DNA of 50,110 nt from Streptomyces hygroscopicus (GCF_026168105.1 NZ_LBMW01000054.1:1-50110), one strand, 5' to 3'. Positions 1 through 8,102 are shown, numbered from the stretch's first letter. Notes: generated by a model not told the origin, from the sequence alone. Program-made: numbers and translations.

Positions 1-2
1 CC

Positions 3-593
3 GGTGGCCAGCCCCCACCCGGTGGCCAGCCCCCACCCGGTGGCGAGCCGCCCTACGGGGCCCCGCCACCCGGCGGGGGTCCCTACGGCGGTGGCGGACC
101 GTACGACCCGTACGGCGGTACGGACCCGCTCGCGGGAATGCCCCCGCTCGCCGACAGCGGCAAGCGCGTCCTCGCCCGCATCATCGACATGATCATCGTC
201 GGGGTGGCCGTCTGGCTGCTGTCCTGGGCGTTCCACACCACCCAGTACAGCGTCGACGCGCAGAGGGCCCAGTTCGGCAGGTCCTTCGGCCAGTCCGTGA
301 TCGCGGCCGTGCTCTACGTCGCCTACGACACCGTCCTGATCTCCAGGTCGGGGCAGACGATCGGTAAGAAGCTGCTGAACATGCGGGTGGCCAACCTCGA
401 CAACGGCGCGACCCCGTCCGTGGCGACCTCGCTGATCCGGGCGGCGGTGCTGTGGCTCCCGTTCGCGTTCTGCTGCGCCTGCATCTGGACCGCGATCTGC
501 GGCGGCTGGAGCTTCTTCGACAAGCCCTACAAGCAGGGCCTGCACGACAAGGCGGCCAAGACGGTGGAGGTCGTCACGGTGCCGGAGGGCTGA
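3..593 (+). CDS. RDD family membrane protein (5' end outside window)
   Basis: The reading frame is open from the first bases, so the N-terminus lies upstream. The visible part starts with a Gly/Pro/Tyr-rich cytoplasmic stretch containing a repeated GGQPPP unit. From the first Met (base 138) comes an RDD domain: an RVLARIID signature, a first hydrophobic helix, a second helix around VIAAVLYVAYDTV, the SGQTIGKKLLNMRV motif typical of RDD proteins, and a third helix containing FAFCCACIW. RDD proteins are multi-pass membrane proteins; some are implicated in ion exchange but most have no known function. Family is confident, role unknown. Confidence 0.85.
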   Translation, partial: GGQPPPGGQPPPGGEPPYGAPPPGGGPYGGGGPYDPYGGTDPLAGMPPLADSGKRVLARIIDMIIVGVAVWLLSWAFHTTQYSVDAQRAQFGRSFGQSVIAAVLYVAYDTVLISRSGQTIGKKLLNMRVANLDNGATPSVATSLIRAAVLWLPFAFCCACIWTAICGGWSFFDKPYKQGLHDKAAKTVEVVTVPEG

Positions 594-634
594 GCCGCGC
601 AGAGGCGTGCGGCAAGTGCTGCTGCGCGCTCGGT

Positions 635-922
635 TCAGGGGTTTGCCGGCTCGTGCACCGACTTGGCGTTGGCGGATCGGACGGCCGCCGCCGTCCCGTG
701 ACCGGCCGGAGTCTGCCGTCGGCCCGCGGGACGCCCGGCGGCCGACGCGGACTTCGGCAGGGGGACGGTCACGGCGACGAGCAGCCCGAGCGCGAGCGCC
801 GCGAGGGCGATCACGGCAATCCCCAGGCCCGAACTCGTCTGTGACAGCAACAGCATGGCGAGGGTGGAGAAGATCACGGTGCAGGAACCGTAGGCGAGCT
901 GTGCGGCGTTCGGACGAGGCAT
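635..922 (-). CDS. small conserved membrane protein
   Basis: A 95-residue protein starting MPRPNAAQLAYGS. Two hydrophobic helices, roughly residues 10-28 and 33-55, are separated by a short SQTSSG turn, and a basic Ser/Ala-rich cytoplasmic tail follows. I chose the ATG at 922 because GAGGA lies about 6 nt upstream; the in-frame ATG at 928 abuts that GAGGA. A longer frame extends upstream but reads as low-complexity noise. The look is that of a Streptomyces-conserved hypothetical membrane protein; no function can be assigned. Confidence 0.55.
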   Translation of the reverse strand: MPRPNAAQLAYGSCTVIFSTLAMLLLSQTSSGLGIAVIALAALALGLLVAVTVPLPKSASAAGRPAGRRQTPAGHGTAAAVRSANAKSVHEPANP

Positions 923-1559
923 GGCCATTCCTCGGGGTGGGAGCCTCCCCCCGGTGCCTCTCGCGATGGGGGAGGGCGCGGACAACGGCGGTGGAATACG
1001 GGGCACTTGGGGTGTAACCAAGAATCGTGGGGTGACAACGGTGTCGACAGGGCAATCCGTCGCCATTCCGACGCTCCGCCTGCCGACTCTATTCGCCCTC
1101 ATGCCCGAGTGGAACGGCCGGTAAGCGTGACCTAACCCACGGTGCCGAAGCATAAGGGGCGCACGGAGTCATGCAGTCCACCAGCTGGACAGGCCTGCGC
1201 GCCGGTTGACATGCGACTATGCCGTTCGCATAGCGAACACCCCGCCCCGGTGAGAAGGATGGCGACGGGCCGGTCGACCGGTCGGGGTCGGCGGACGGCC
1301 GCCGTGCCGGACGCCGGCTTCCGTGCCGGACGCCGATACCCGCCTCCGAACGCCCGCGTATTGACAGTGGCGTGGCCGCCGTCGGCGCACAAGTCCCACG
1401 AACGATCACGCCGGTAGTGGCGCTGGTCACAAACGGAACAATGTCTTCGCAGGTCAGGGCATGATCGGCCAGAGCCCTCTGGCGGGTCGCGGCCGATCGT
1501 GTTTAGGTGCGTCCTGTGGCTCTCTTATTGACATCAGGTCTCACGGGGGTGTGACGCGT
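923..1559. other. non-coding interval with promoter-like motifs
   Basis: No convincing gene. It contains three TTGACA hexamers on the plus strand (1206-1211, 1361-1366, 1528-1533). The inverted repeat CTATGC-N5-GCATAG (1217-1233) starts 6 bases after the first. A 15-bp direct repeat (CCGTGCCGGACGCCG) occurs twice around 1303-1335. Long frames on both strands here are Arg/Pro-rich and look spurious. Confidence 0.4.
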
Positions 1560-1889
1560 ATGGCCGCAGGAGGTTTCTGCAAGCTGCCGAACGGCAGTGT
1601 GGTTGTGGCACTGAACCTGCCCAGCCCGGGTTCCGGCAGCGGTTCGGTCCGGGTGCTGGTCCTCGCCCAGAACCGTGCCCGCGCCCTGACGCGTCTGCGC
1701 AACCTGGGTCTGCGCGCGGTCTATCTCCGAGGCAACGCGGCCCCGCCCACCCCCGACGAGGTCACGGCGGTGCTCCACCACCCCGACGGCCTGATATGGC
1801 GCACGGCCCCGGAGAACGCAACGGAGCTCTCCCAGGAGCTGTGGCATCCGATCAGAGCGCTCCTGAGGCAGCGGACGGCCCACTCGTAG
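1560..1889 (+). CDS. small conserved actinobacterial protein
   Basis: Starting MAAGGFCKLPNG, this 109-residue soluble protein has an alternating hydrophobic core (VVVALNLP, VRVLVLAQN, RARALTRLRNLGLRAVYLRG) followed by a short helical C-terminus. The ATG at 1560 has GGGGG about 10 nt upstream; an in-frame GTG at 1551 is possible but sits too close to that G-run. No catalytic motif is visible. It converges on pncA, with about 35 bases between the stops. It resembles a family I associate with this locus in Streptomyces, without known function. Confidence 0.6.
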   Translation: MAAGGFCKLPNGSVVVALNLPSPGSGSGSVRVLVLAQNRARALTRLRNLGLRAVYLRGNAAPPTPDEVTAVLHHPDGLIWRTAPENATELSQELWHPIRALLRQRTAHS

Positions 1890-1925
1890 GAGCCGGGGCC
1901 AGGGACCGGGCCAGGGACGACGGCG

Positions 1926-2510
1926 TCACACCACCGGCTTGCCGGACAGTTCCACCCCGGCCTCCCGGAGCTCTTCCAGCGCGCGCTCCGTGGTCTCCTC
2001 CGAGACCCCGGCCGTGAGGTCCAGCAGAATCTGCGTCCGGAAGCCCTGGCGTACGGCGTCCAGGGCGGTTGCGCGCACGCAGTGGTCCGTGGCGATGCCC
2101 ACGACGTCCACCTCGTCGATCTCCCGGGCCTGCAGCCAGTCGCCGAGCGACACCCCGTTCTCGTCGGCCCCCTCGAACCCGCTGTACGCCGCCGCGTAGG
2201 CCCCCTTGTCGAACACGGCGTCGATCGCGCCGGAGGCGACTGCCGGAGCGAAGTTCGGATGGAAGCCGACTCCCTCCGTGCCCGCGACACAGTGTGCGGG
2301 CCAGGAGTGGACGAAGTCGGGGTCGTCCGCGAAGTGCCCGCCCGGGGCGATGTGGTGGTCACGCGTGGCGACGACATGGCGGTAGCCGGCGGGGGCCTGC
2401 CCGATCAGCTCGGTGATCGCGGCGGCCACATCGGCACCTCCGGCCACCGCGAGGCTGCCGCCTTCACAGAAGTCGTTCTGCACGTCTACGACGATCAAGG
2501 CGCGGCGCAT
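1926..2510 (-). CDS. pncA: nicotinamidase (isochorismatase-fold)
   Basis: Hydrolyses nicotinamide to nicotinate and ammonia in NAD salvage. The 194-residue length matches the family. By alignment with M. tuberculosis PncA, the catalytic triad is D9 (in VVDVQNDF), K102 and C144 (in TDHCVRAT). Metal ligands D51, H53 and H59 fall in RDHHIAPGGH, with H73 in WPAHC. It sits just downstream of pncB on the same strand, 245 bases apart, so the two consecutive salvage steps are probably co-expressed. Product nicotinate is the PncB substrate. Confidence 0.95.
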   Translation of the reverse strand: MRRALIVVDVQNDFCEGGSLAVAGGADVAAAITELIGQAPAGYRHVVATRDHHIAPGGHFADDPDFVHSWPAHCVAGTEGVGFHPNFAPAVASGAIDAVFDKGAYAAAYSGFEGADENGVSLGDWLQAREIDEVDVVGIATDHCVRATALDAVRQGFRTQILLDLTAGVSEETTERALEELREAGVELSGKPVV

Positions 2511-2755
2511 GGTCGGTGTCCTTCGGCTTGGCGGTGGTACGGAGTTGAGGGGTGCTGGCCCGGCCGTCTGTACGAACTACCGAGCCTAGAGACTTCCGCG
2601 GCCGGACGGGAGGGGGCATGGGGTGGTCGGTCGGGTGTGTGGGTGCGCTGCCGTTGCATTCCCACCGGCCGCCCGTTCATGCGCCGGCCCGTGAGGGGAG
2701 GCCGAAGCCGCACCCCGCCTCCACCCCCATGTCGTGCGGCCCGGTGACCGAGGGG

Positions 2756-4108
2756 TCACCCGCGCTCCGTCGCGCGTCCGGTCATGTACTCCGTCGGAAT
2801 CACGGGTTCCCCGCGTGACAGCTGCGTCGCCGACAGCGGCAGATTGGCGCGTGCGGCGGCGTGCCGGTCGCGTGCGACGTCCAGCGGCTCCCGCGCCACC
2901 ACCTCGCCGCCCTTGACCAGTTGGACCAGCAGCTGCCGGTCCGCCAGCTCCTCCGGCACCGGTCCGGTTCCGACGACCTCGGCCTCCGCCACCCCGTGCT
3001 CGTCCAGTCGCCGCGCCGCCCACTTGCGCCCGCCGATGGACGTCTTGCCGCCGACCGATTTCTTCGCCACCGGCATCAGGCGGGCCTTCGGGTCCGCCGA
3101 CTCGGCGCGCGCCACCAGCTTGTAGACCATCGAGCAGGTCGGATGGCCGGATCCCGTCACCAGCTGGGTGCCGACGCCGTATGCGTCCACGGGCGCCGCC
3201 CGTAGCGAGGCGATGGCGTACTCGTCCAGGTCCGATGTGACGACGATCTTCGTCCGGGTCGCGCCCAGCTCGTCGAGCTGCTGCCGCACCCGGTGCGCGA
3301 CCAGCAGCAGATCGCCGGAGTCGATGCGGACGGCGCCCAGCTCCGGCCCGGCGATGTCGACCGCCACCCGGACCGCCTCCGCGACGTCGAACGTGTCCAC
3401 CAGCAGCGTGGTGCCCCGGCCCAGCGACTCGACCTGGGCCCGGAAGGCGTCCCGCTCGCTGTCGTGCAGGAGCGTGAAGGCGTGGGCCGACGTGCCGACC
3501 GTGGGGATGTCGTACCGGAAACCGGCGGCCAGGTCGGAGGTCGTGGTGAAGCCGCCGATGTACGCGGCGCGCGCGGCGGCCACGGCGGCCAGTTCATGGG
3601 TGCGCCGGGCGCCCATCTCGATCAGGCCCCGGCCGTCGGCGGCGGAGGACATGCGGGAGGCGGCGGCCGCGACAGCGGAGTCGTGGTTGAGGATCGAAAG
3701 GATCACCGTCTCCAGGAGCACGCTCTCCGCGAAGGAGCCCTCGACCCGCATGATCGGTGAGCCGGGGAAATACACCTCGCCCTCCGGGTAGCCCCAGATG
3801 TCGCCGTTGAAGCGGTAGTCGGCGAGCCAGTCCAGGGTCTCCTGGTCGACGATCCGGCGCTCCCGCAGGAAGCCGAGGACCCCCTCGTCGACGCGGAAGT
3901 TCTCGACCGCGTCCAGGACGCGTCCGGTGCCGGCCACGACGCCGTAGCGGCGGCCGTCGGGCAGCCGCCGGGTGAAGACCTCGAAGACGGAGCGCCGCCC
4001 GGCGGTGCCCGCCCTGAGAGCGGCCTGCAGCATCGTCAGCTCGTAGTGGTCGGTGAAGAGCGCCGTCGAGGGCACGTCCACCGGCAGCCCAAGGTCCGCT
4101 ACGCCCAC
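2756..4108 (-). CDS. pncB: nicotinate phosphoribosyltransferase
   Basis: Converts nicotinate and PRPP to nicotinate mononucleotide, the committed Preiss-Handler step. About 450 residues, normal for the family. Visible signatures are FTDHYELTML near the N-terminus, GFTTTSDLAAGF, VGTSAHAF with the His that family members phosphorylate (about residue 209), RIDSGDL and GTQLVTGSGHPT. Start is ambiguous: GTG at 4123 and GTG at 4108 each have a GAGGAG upstream. I used 4108, which leaves VGVADLGLPVDVPST. It is transcribed away from clpS across a short intergenic region carrying a perfect inverted repeat. Confidence 0.93.
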   Translation of the reverse strand: MGVADLGLPVDVPSTALFTDHYELTMLQAALRAGTAGRRSVFEVFTRRLPDGRRYGVVAGTGRVLDAVENFRVDEGVLGFLRERRIVDQETLDWLADYRFNGDIWGYPEGEVYFPGSPIMRVEGSFAESVLLETVILSILNHDSAVAAAASRMSSAADGRGLIEMGARRTHELAAVAAARAAYIGGFTTTSDLAAGFRYDIPTVGTSAHAFTLLHDSERDAFRAQVESLGRGTTLLVDTFDVAEAVRVAVDIAGPELGAVRIDSGDLLLVAHRVRQQLDELGATRTKIVVTSDLDEYAIASLRAAPVDAYGVGTQLVTGSGHPTCSMVYKLVARAESADPKARLMPVAKKSVGGKTSIGGRKWAARRLDEHGVAEAEVVGTGPVPEELADRQLLVQLVKGGEVVAREPLDVARDRHAAARANLPLSATQLSRGEPVIPTEYMTGRATERG

Positions 4109-4164
4109 CAAAGCTCTCCTCACACGTGACTCCTCGGACGGTGACTGCCGATCGTACCCGCATC

Positions 4165-4179
4165 TCGTCAGTCTGACGA
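4165..4179. promoter_or_regulatory. inverted repeat, candidate operator between pncB and clpS
   Basis: TCGTCAG-T-CTGACGA is a perfect 7-bp inverted repeat with a 1-nt centre. It lies in the 125-bp divergent region, about 57 bases upstream of pncB and 55 upstream of clpS. Position and symmetry suit a repressor site controlling one or both genes. The cognate regulator is not identifiable from the sequence. Confidence 0.4.
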
Positions 4180-4234
4180 TTTGTACAGGTGATCGCGTGG
4201 CTGGTTTGTGCGAGCCCCCGGGTGTGGTGGCAGC

Positions 4235-4552
4235 ATGGGCCGTGTGACGGCTCCCGCACCCCTAGAGATCGAACAGACCGAATCGGCGGAGGAAGCGTTC
4301 GCCGTACCCGAGCCGGACGTCCCCTGGGTGACGATCGTCCACAACGACCCGGTCAACCTGATGAGCTATGTGACATACGTCTTCCAGGCGTACTTCGGTT
4401 ATTCCAAGGACAAGGCGACCAAGCTCATGCTCGATGTCCACCACAAGGGCCGGGCCATCGTCTCCAGCGGTACCCGCGAGGAGATGGAACGCGACGTTCA
4501 GGCCATGCACGGTTACGGTTTGTGGGCCACCCTCCAGCAGGACCGGAAGTAA
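4235..4552 (+). CDS. clpS: ATP-dependent Clp protease adaptor ClpS
   Basis: ClpS delivers N-degron substrates to the ClpA/ClpC unfoldase. The 105-residue protein has a flexible acidic N-terminal tail (about 25 residues) and then the core beginning PWVTIVHNDPVNLMSYV, which holds the family's HNDP..N.M substrate-pocket signature, followed by KATKLMLDVHHKG. Start ATG 4235 has GGTGG 5 nt upstream; GTG 4244 is an alternative. The DUF2017 gene follows after 11 bases, the usual actinobacterial arrangement. Confidence 0.95.
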   Translation: MGRVTAPAPLEIEQTESAEEAFAVPEPDVPWVTIVHNDPVNLMSYVTYVFQAYFGYSKDKATKLMLDVHHKGRAIVSSGTREEMERDVQAMHGYGLWATLQQDRK

Positions 4553-4563
4553 CGACATCCCTG

Positions 4564-5169
4564 ATGCCAGGACACTTCGAACCGCTCCCCGGCGGCGGCG
4601 CGGCCGTCGCGCTCGACGACGTCGAGATCTCCATCATCCGGTCGCTGGCCGTACAGCTGCTGGAACTCATCGGCCCGGGCCCCGCGGAGAACGCCCCCGA
4701 CGACCCGCTCGCCGAGCTGTTCGCGGAGGGCCCCAGCGAGCCGCCCGCCGACCCGGTGCTGCGCCGGCTGTTCCCGGACGCGTACAGCGGACCCGGCGGT
4801 GAACACGCCTCGGCGCAGGAAGCGGAGGAACAGCGTGCCCACTCCGCCGAGTTCCGTCGCTTCACCGAGAACGACCTGCGCGCACGCAAACGCGACAACG
4901 CCCTCGCGGTGATCCGCTCGCTGGACGCGCTGACCTCGGTGAGTGAGGAGGGAGGGGTGCTCAAGCTGTCGCGCGAGGAGTCCGGGCAGTGGCTCGGCGC
5001 CCTCAACGACCTGCGCCTGGCGATCGGCTCGCGTCTCGAGGTCGCCGACGAGGACGACACCGACGAGCTCTACCGGCTGCCCGACGAGGATCCGCGCAAG
5101 CCGATGGTGATGGCCTATCTGTGGCTCGGCGGTCTCCAGGAAACCCTCGTCACCACCCTTATGCCCTGA
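4564..5169 (+). CDS. DUF2017 family protein
   Basis: A 201-residue acidic, soluble, mostly helical protein. DUF2017 follows clpS in most Actinobacteria (Rv1332 position in M. tuberculosis). Visible features are an N-terminal strand region (FEPLPGGGAAVALDDVEISIIRSL), an acidic linker, a charged helix (EFRRFTENDLRARKRDNAL) and a conserved C-terminus with YLWLGGLQETLV. The tight linkage with clpS suggests translational coupling and a link to regulated proteolysis, but no function is established. Confidence 0.88.
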   Translation: MPGHFEPLPGGGAAVALDDVEISIIRSLAVQLLELIGPGPAENAPDDPLAELFAEGPSEPPADPVLRRLFPDAYSGPGGEHASAQEAEEQRAHSAEFRRFTENDLRARKRDNALAVIRSLDALTSVSEEGGVLKLSREESGQWLGALNDLRLAIGSRLEVADEDDTDELYRLPDEDPRKPMVMAYLWLGGLQETLVTTLMP

Positions 5170-5511
5170 TCCGCGGCAATCGACCGCGGTCCGGCGGCCC
5201 TTCGGCGTTCGCTCAGCGGATGCTCAAATCCGGATAACGATCCTGTCACCGTTGCGGCCGCCAATATCCATTGAGGTGCATCTTTGTCCGGTTTTTCCTG
5301 TGCTGTGCGTCACAAGACGCACAGCCGATCAGTGTTGCGGGCGTGATAAATCTTCACGACCGCCCGACGGACACCACCCATGTTCCGGTCGGGTGCGCCA
5401 CCGAGCCGACGGACCGTCGGCCTGGCACAGCTCCATCACATCCGGGGGGATCGGAACCCGGTCCGAAGCCATGGGACTGGCTCGGATCGGCGTGGAGAAA
5501 GGCGCACATAC
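5170..5511. other. intergenic leader upstream of permease
   Basis: A 342-bp interval with no gene. It contains a perfect 10-bp hairpin (5302-5325, listed separately) preceded by a short T-rich run. A purine-rich ribosome site (GGAGAAAGG) lies about 9 nt before the permease ATG at 5512. Confidence 0.5.
5302..5325. promoter_or_regulatory. perfect 10-bp hairpin with ACAA loop
   Basis: GCTGTGCGTC-ACAA-GACGCACAGC. It lies 133 bases after the DUF2017 stop and 187 bases before the permease start, with no T-tract downstream. It could be an intrinsic terminator of the clpS unit, which often lack T-tracts in Streptomyces, or an operator for the permease. Confidence 0.5.
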
Positions 5512-6959
5512 ATGACCTCATCGCAGGTCGGTAAGCAGTACGACGGCAGTGAGGCCGTGGGCGACGCCCCCGAGGAGGGGTACGAGCGCGGGCTCGGCAG
5601 CCGTCAGGTCCAGATGATCGCGATCGGCGGCGCCATCGGCGTCGGCCTCTTCCTGGGTGCCGGGGCGAACATCGCCAAGGCCGGGCCCAGTCTGATCTTC
5701 ATGTACGCCCTCGCGGGCGTGATCATCTTCTTCATCATGCGGGCGCTCGGCGAGCTGCTCCTGTACCGCCCGGTCTCGGGCTCCTTCGCCGAGTACTCCC
5801 GCGAGTTCCTCGGCCCGTTCTTCGGTTACTTCACCGCCTGGACGTACTGGCTGATGTGGGTGGTGACCGGCATGGCCGAGCTGACCGCCGCCGCATCTAC
5901 GTCCACTACTGGTTCCCGTCCATCCCGCAGTGGGTGACGGCGCTGGTCTTCCTGGTGGTCCTGTTCGTGGCCAACCTGATCTCGGTGAAGCTGTTCGGTG
6001 AGATCGAGTTCTGGTTCTCGATGGTCAAGGTCACCGCGCTGGTCGGCATGATCGTGATCGGTCTCGGCGTGCTCACCTTCGGCTTCAGCGCCGCAGGTCC
6101 CACCGCTTCCGTCTCCAACCTCTGGCAGTTCCACGGCATCTTCCCGAACGGCATCGGCTCCTCGCTGATGACGCTGCAGGGCGTCATGTTCGCCTACCTC
6201 GCCGTCGAGCTCGTCGGTGTGACGGCCGGTGAGTCGGAGGACCCCGAGAAGACCCTCCCCAAGGCGATCAACACCCTGCCCTGGCGTATCGCGCTCTTCT
6301 ACGTCGGCGCACTCACCGTCATCCTCTGCGTGGTGAAGTGGACCGAGTTCGCGCCCGGCGTGAGTCCCTTCGTCGAGGCCTTCGCGAAGATCGGCATCCC
6401 GGCCGGCGCCGGCATCGTCAACTTCGTGGTGCTGACCGCGGCCCTGTCCTCCTGCAACTCCGGCATGTACTCCACGGGCCGCATGCTCCGCACCCTCGCG
6501 GACAACGGCGAGGCCCCGCGGGCCTTCAGCAAGCTGTCGGCGTCGAGGACCCCGGCTCTCGGCATCACCGTCTCGGTCGCCTTCATGGGCATCGGCGTGA
6601 TCCTGAACTACATCGTCCCGGAGAAGGCCTTCGGCTACGTCACCTCGGTGGCGACCGCGGCCGGCATCTGGACCTGGCTGATGATCCTGATCAGCCACGT
6701 CCTCTACCGCCGCGCGGTCGACGCCGGCCGGCTCCGCGCCTCCGCCTTCCCGGCGCCGGGCGGCGCGGTGTGCAGCTGGATCGCGATCGCGTTCCTGCTC
6801 TTCGTCACCGGCCTGATCGCGTACGACGCCGACTCCCGCATCTGCCTGTACGTGATGGGCGTGTGGGCGGCGGCGCTCGCCATCGGCTGGGCCGCGCTGA
6901 AGGCGCGCAACCCGCACGTCGCCGAACGGCGCGAGCCGGAGCTCGAGAGGGTCGGCTGA
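5512..6959 (+). pseudogene. amino acid permease (APC superfamily), single-base frameshift
   Basis: The N-terminal part (from MTSSQVGKQYDG, base 5512) carries the classic AAT-family start GLGSRQVQMIAIGGAIGVGLFLGAG split over the first helices, and reads in frame to MAELTAA. The homologous sequence then continues in another frame as IYVHYWFPSIPQWV and runs to the stop at 6957. One missing C near 5893, within what should be three consecutive GCC codons, explains the shift; restoring it gives about 482 residues and 12 helices, the normal size. Everything on both sides looks under coding selection, so this is a recent mutation or a sequencing error. Substrate is not determinable; the closest family look is ProY/CycA/GabP-like. 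Confidence 0.88.
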
Positions 6960-6977
6960 CCCGGTAGCTCACCATGT

Positions 6978-7014
6978 GGGCCGTTCCGTACCACCCTTCG
7001 GTACGGAGCGGCCC
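6978..7014. terminator. intrinsic terminator after permease
   Basis: A 15-bp stem (GGGCCGTTCCGTACC pairing with GGTACGGAGCGGCCC, one mismatch) around a 7-nt loop, followed by TTCTGC. It lies 19 bases after the permease stop and just before mec. Confidence 0.85.
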
Positions 7015-7034
7015 TTCTGCTTATGCTGGCCGGC

Positions 7035-7457
7035 ATGCTGACCATCACCCAGGCCCTGTACGACCGGATCGTCGCCCACGCCCGCCAGGACCACCCCGAC
7101 GAGGCGTGCGGCGTGGTCGCGGGCCCGGTGGGCTCCGGCCGCCCCGAGCGCTTCATCCCGATGCTGAACGCGGCCCGCTCGCCCACGTTCTACGAGTTCG
7201 ACTCCGGTGATCTGCTGAAGCTGTACCGGGAGATGGACGACCGTGACGAGGAGCCGGTGGTCATCTACCACTCCCACACCGCGACCGAGGCGTACCCGTC
7301 CCGCACGGACATCTCGTACGCCAACGAGCCGGGCGCGCACTACGTCCTGGTGTCGACGGCGGACACGGACGAGGCGGGTCCGTTCCAGTTCCGATCGTTC
7401 CGGATCGTGGCGGGCGAGGTGACGGAGGAGGAGGTCGAGGTGGTGGAGAGTTACTGA
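7035..7457 (+). CDS. mec: Mec-type JAMM/MPN metallopeptidase (CysO-cysteine hydrolase)
   Basis: A 140-residue Mov34/MPN domain protein. The JAMM zinc motif is complete: E23 in PDEACG, then H79-S-H81-x7-S89-x2-D92 (HSHTATEAYPSRTD). In M. tuberculosis the homologue Mec+ (Rv1334) releases cysteine from the CysO-cysteine thiocarboxylate adduct. Here it precedes cysO and cysM in the same order. Start ATG 7035 (MLTITQALYD) is chosen on family length; ATG 7023 is in frame upstream. The JAMM core may also trim the CysO tail described below. Confidence 0.9.
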   Translation: MLTITQALYDRIVAHARQDHPDEACGVVAGPVGSGRPERFIPMLNAARSPTFYEFDSGDLLKLYREMDDRDEEPVVIYHSHTATEAYPSRTDISYANEPGAHYVLVSTADTDEAGPFQFRSFRIVAGEVTEEEVEVVESY

Positions 7458-7536
7458 TCTCGTACCGTGGATGAATTCAGTCCGAAGGGCGAGATCACAT
7501 GCCAGGACCCGGACCGGGAATCGATACGATGACCCC

Positions 7537-7632
7537 ATGGTTCTCCACGACGTGAGCGACAAGACGCCGGGCATGCTGCTCGTGGCGCGGCTGCACGTCG
7601 ACCTGTGCAGGCTGAACAGCGCCATCTGTTGA
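7537..7632 (+). CDS. cysteine/sulfur leader peptide upstream of cysO
   Basis: A 31-codon frame ending in ARLHVDLCRLNSAIC followed directly by TGA; an internal ATG at 7573 would give a 19-residue version. The R-LHVDL-C-R...SA-C pattern is the signature of the putative leader peptides found before sulfur-assimilation genes in Streptomyces. Two Cys codons, one as the last sense codon, suit attenuation: low Cys-tRNA would stall the ribosome at the end and change folding of the 122-nt spacer before cysO. No strong ribosome site is visible for either start. Confidence 0.75.
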   Translation: MVLHDVSDKTPGMLLVARLHVDLCRLNSAIC

Positions 7633-7754
7633 CGCTGCCCTGCCACCGTACGGCCGTGAGCCGCGGCCCCGCAGCCGGGCAACCGGCGTAGTTGATGTTC
7701 TCCGCGCCGCCGCGCGCCTACCGACCTGACTTCTCCCGACAGGAGCCCAAAGCC

Positions 7755-8096
7755 ATGGCCATCGAGGTCCGCATCCCCACCATCCTCCGCCAGTACACCG
7801 ACGGCCAGAAGGCGGTCGAGGGCAGTGGGGAGACCCTCGCCGAGCTGTTCGCCGACCTGGACACCCGCCACGCGGGCATCCAGGCCCGCATCGTGGACGA
7901 GGCCGCCGGCGGCGAACTGCGCCGCTTCGTGAACGTCTACCTGAACGACGAGGACGTCCGCTTCCTCGACGGCATCAACACCAAGGTCGCCGACGGCGAC
8001 AACGTGACGATCCTGCCGGCCGTGGCAGGCGGTTCTGCGGCGGCGAAGCCGCGTCCGGCCGGGGCGGCGGCCGGGCTACGGGCGGGAACGGTCTGA
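7755..8096 (+). CDS. cysO: CysO-type MoaD/ThiS sulfur carrier with C-terminal extension
   Basis: Ubiquitin-like sulfur carrier. As a C-terminal thiocarboxylate it donates sulfur to CysM for cysteine synthesis. Start ATG 7755 has AGGAG 9 nt upstream. Residues 1-93 match the family (MAIEVRIPTILRQY, VYLNDEDVRFLDG, DGDNVTILPAVAGG). The functional Gly-Gly should be the C-terminus, yet here (G92-G93) it is followed by 20 more residues, Ala/Gly/Pro/Arg-rich, ending AGTV. The diglycine is therefore masked and would need proteolysis before activation. The stop is 6 bases before cysM, indicating co-translation. Confidence 0.9.
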   Translation: MAIEVRIPTILRQYTDGQKAVEGSGETLAELFADLDTRHAGIQARIVDEAAGGELRRFVNVYLNDEDVRFLDGINTKVADGDNVTILPAVAGGSAAAKPRPAGAAAGLRAGTV

Positions 8097-8102
8097 TCCT
8101 CC

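Noticed and set aside
5826..6917. 363-residue minus-strand frame opposite the permease
   Set aside because: His/Asp/Arg-rich shadow of the transporter's second half.
6978..7014. Attenuator for mec
   Set aside because: Its position 19 bases after the permease stop and strong simple stem fit an ordinary terminator better.
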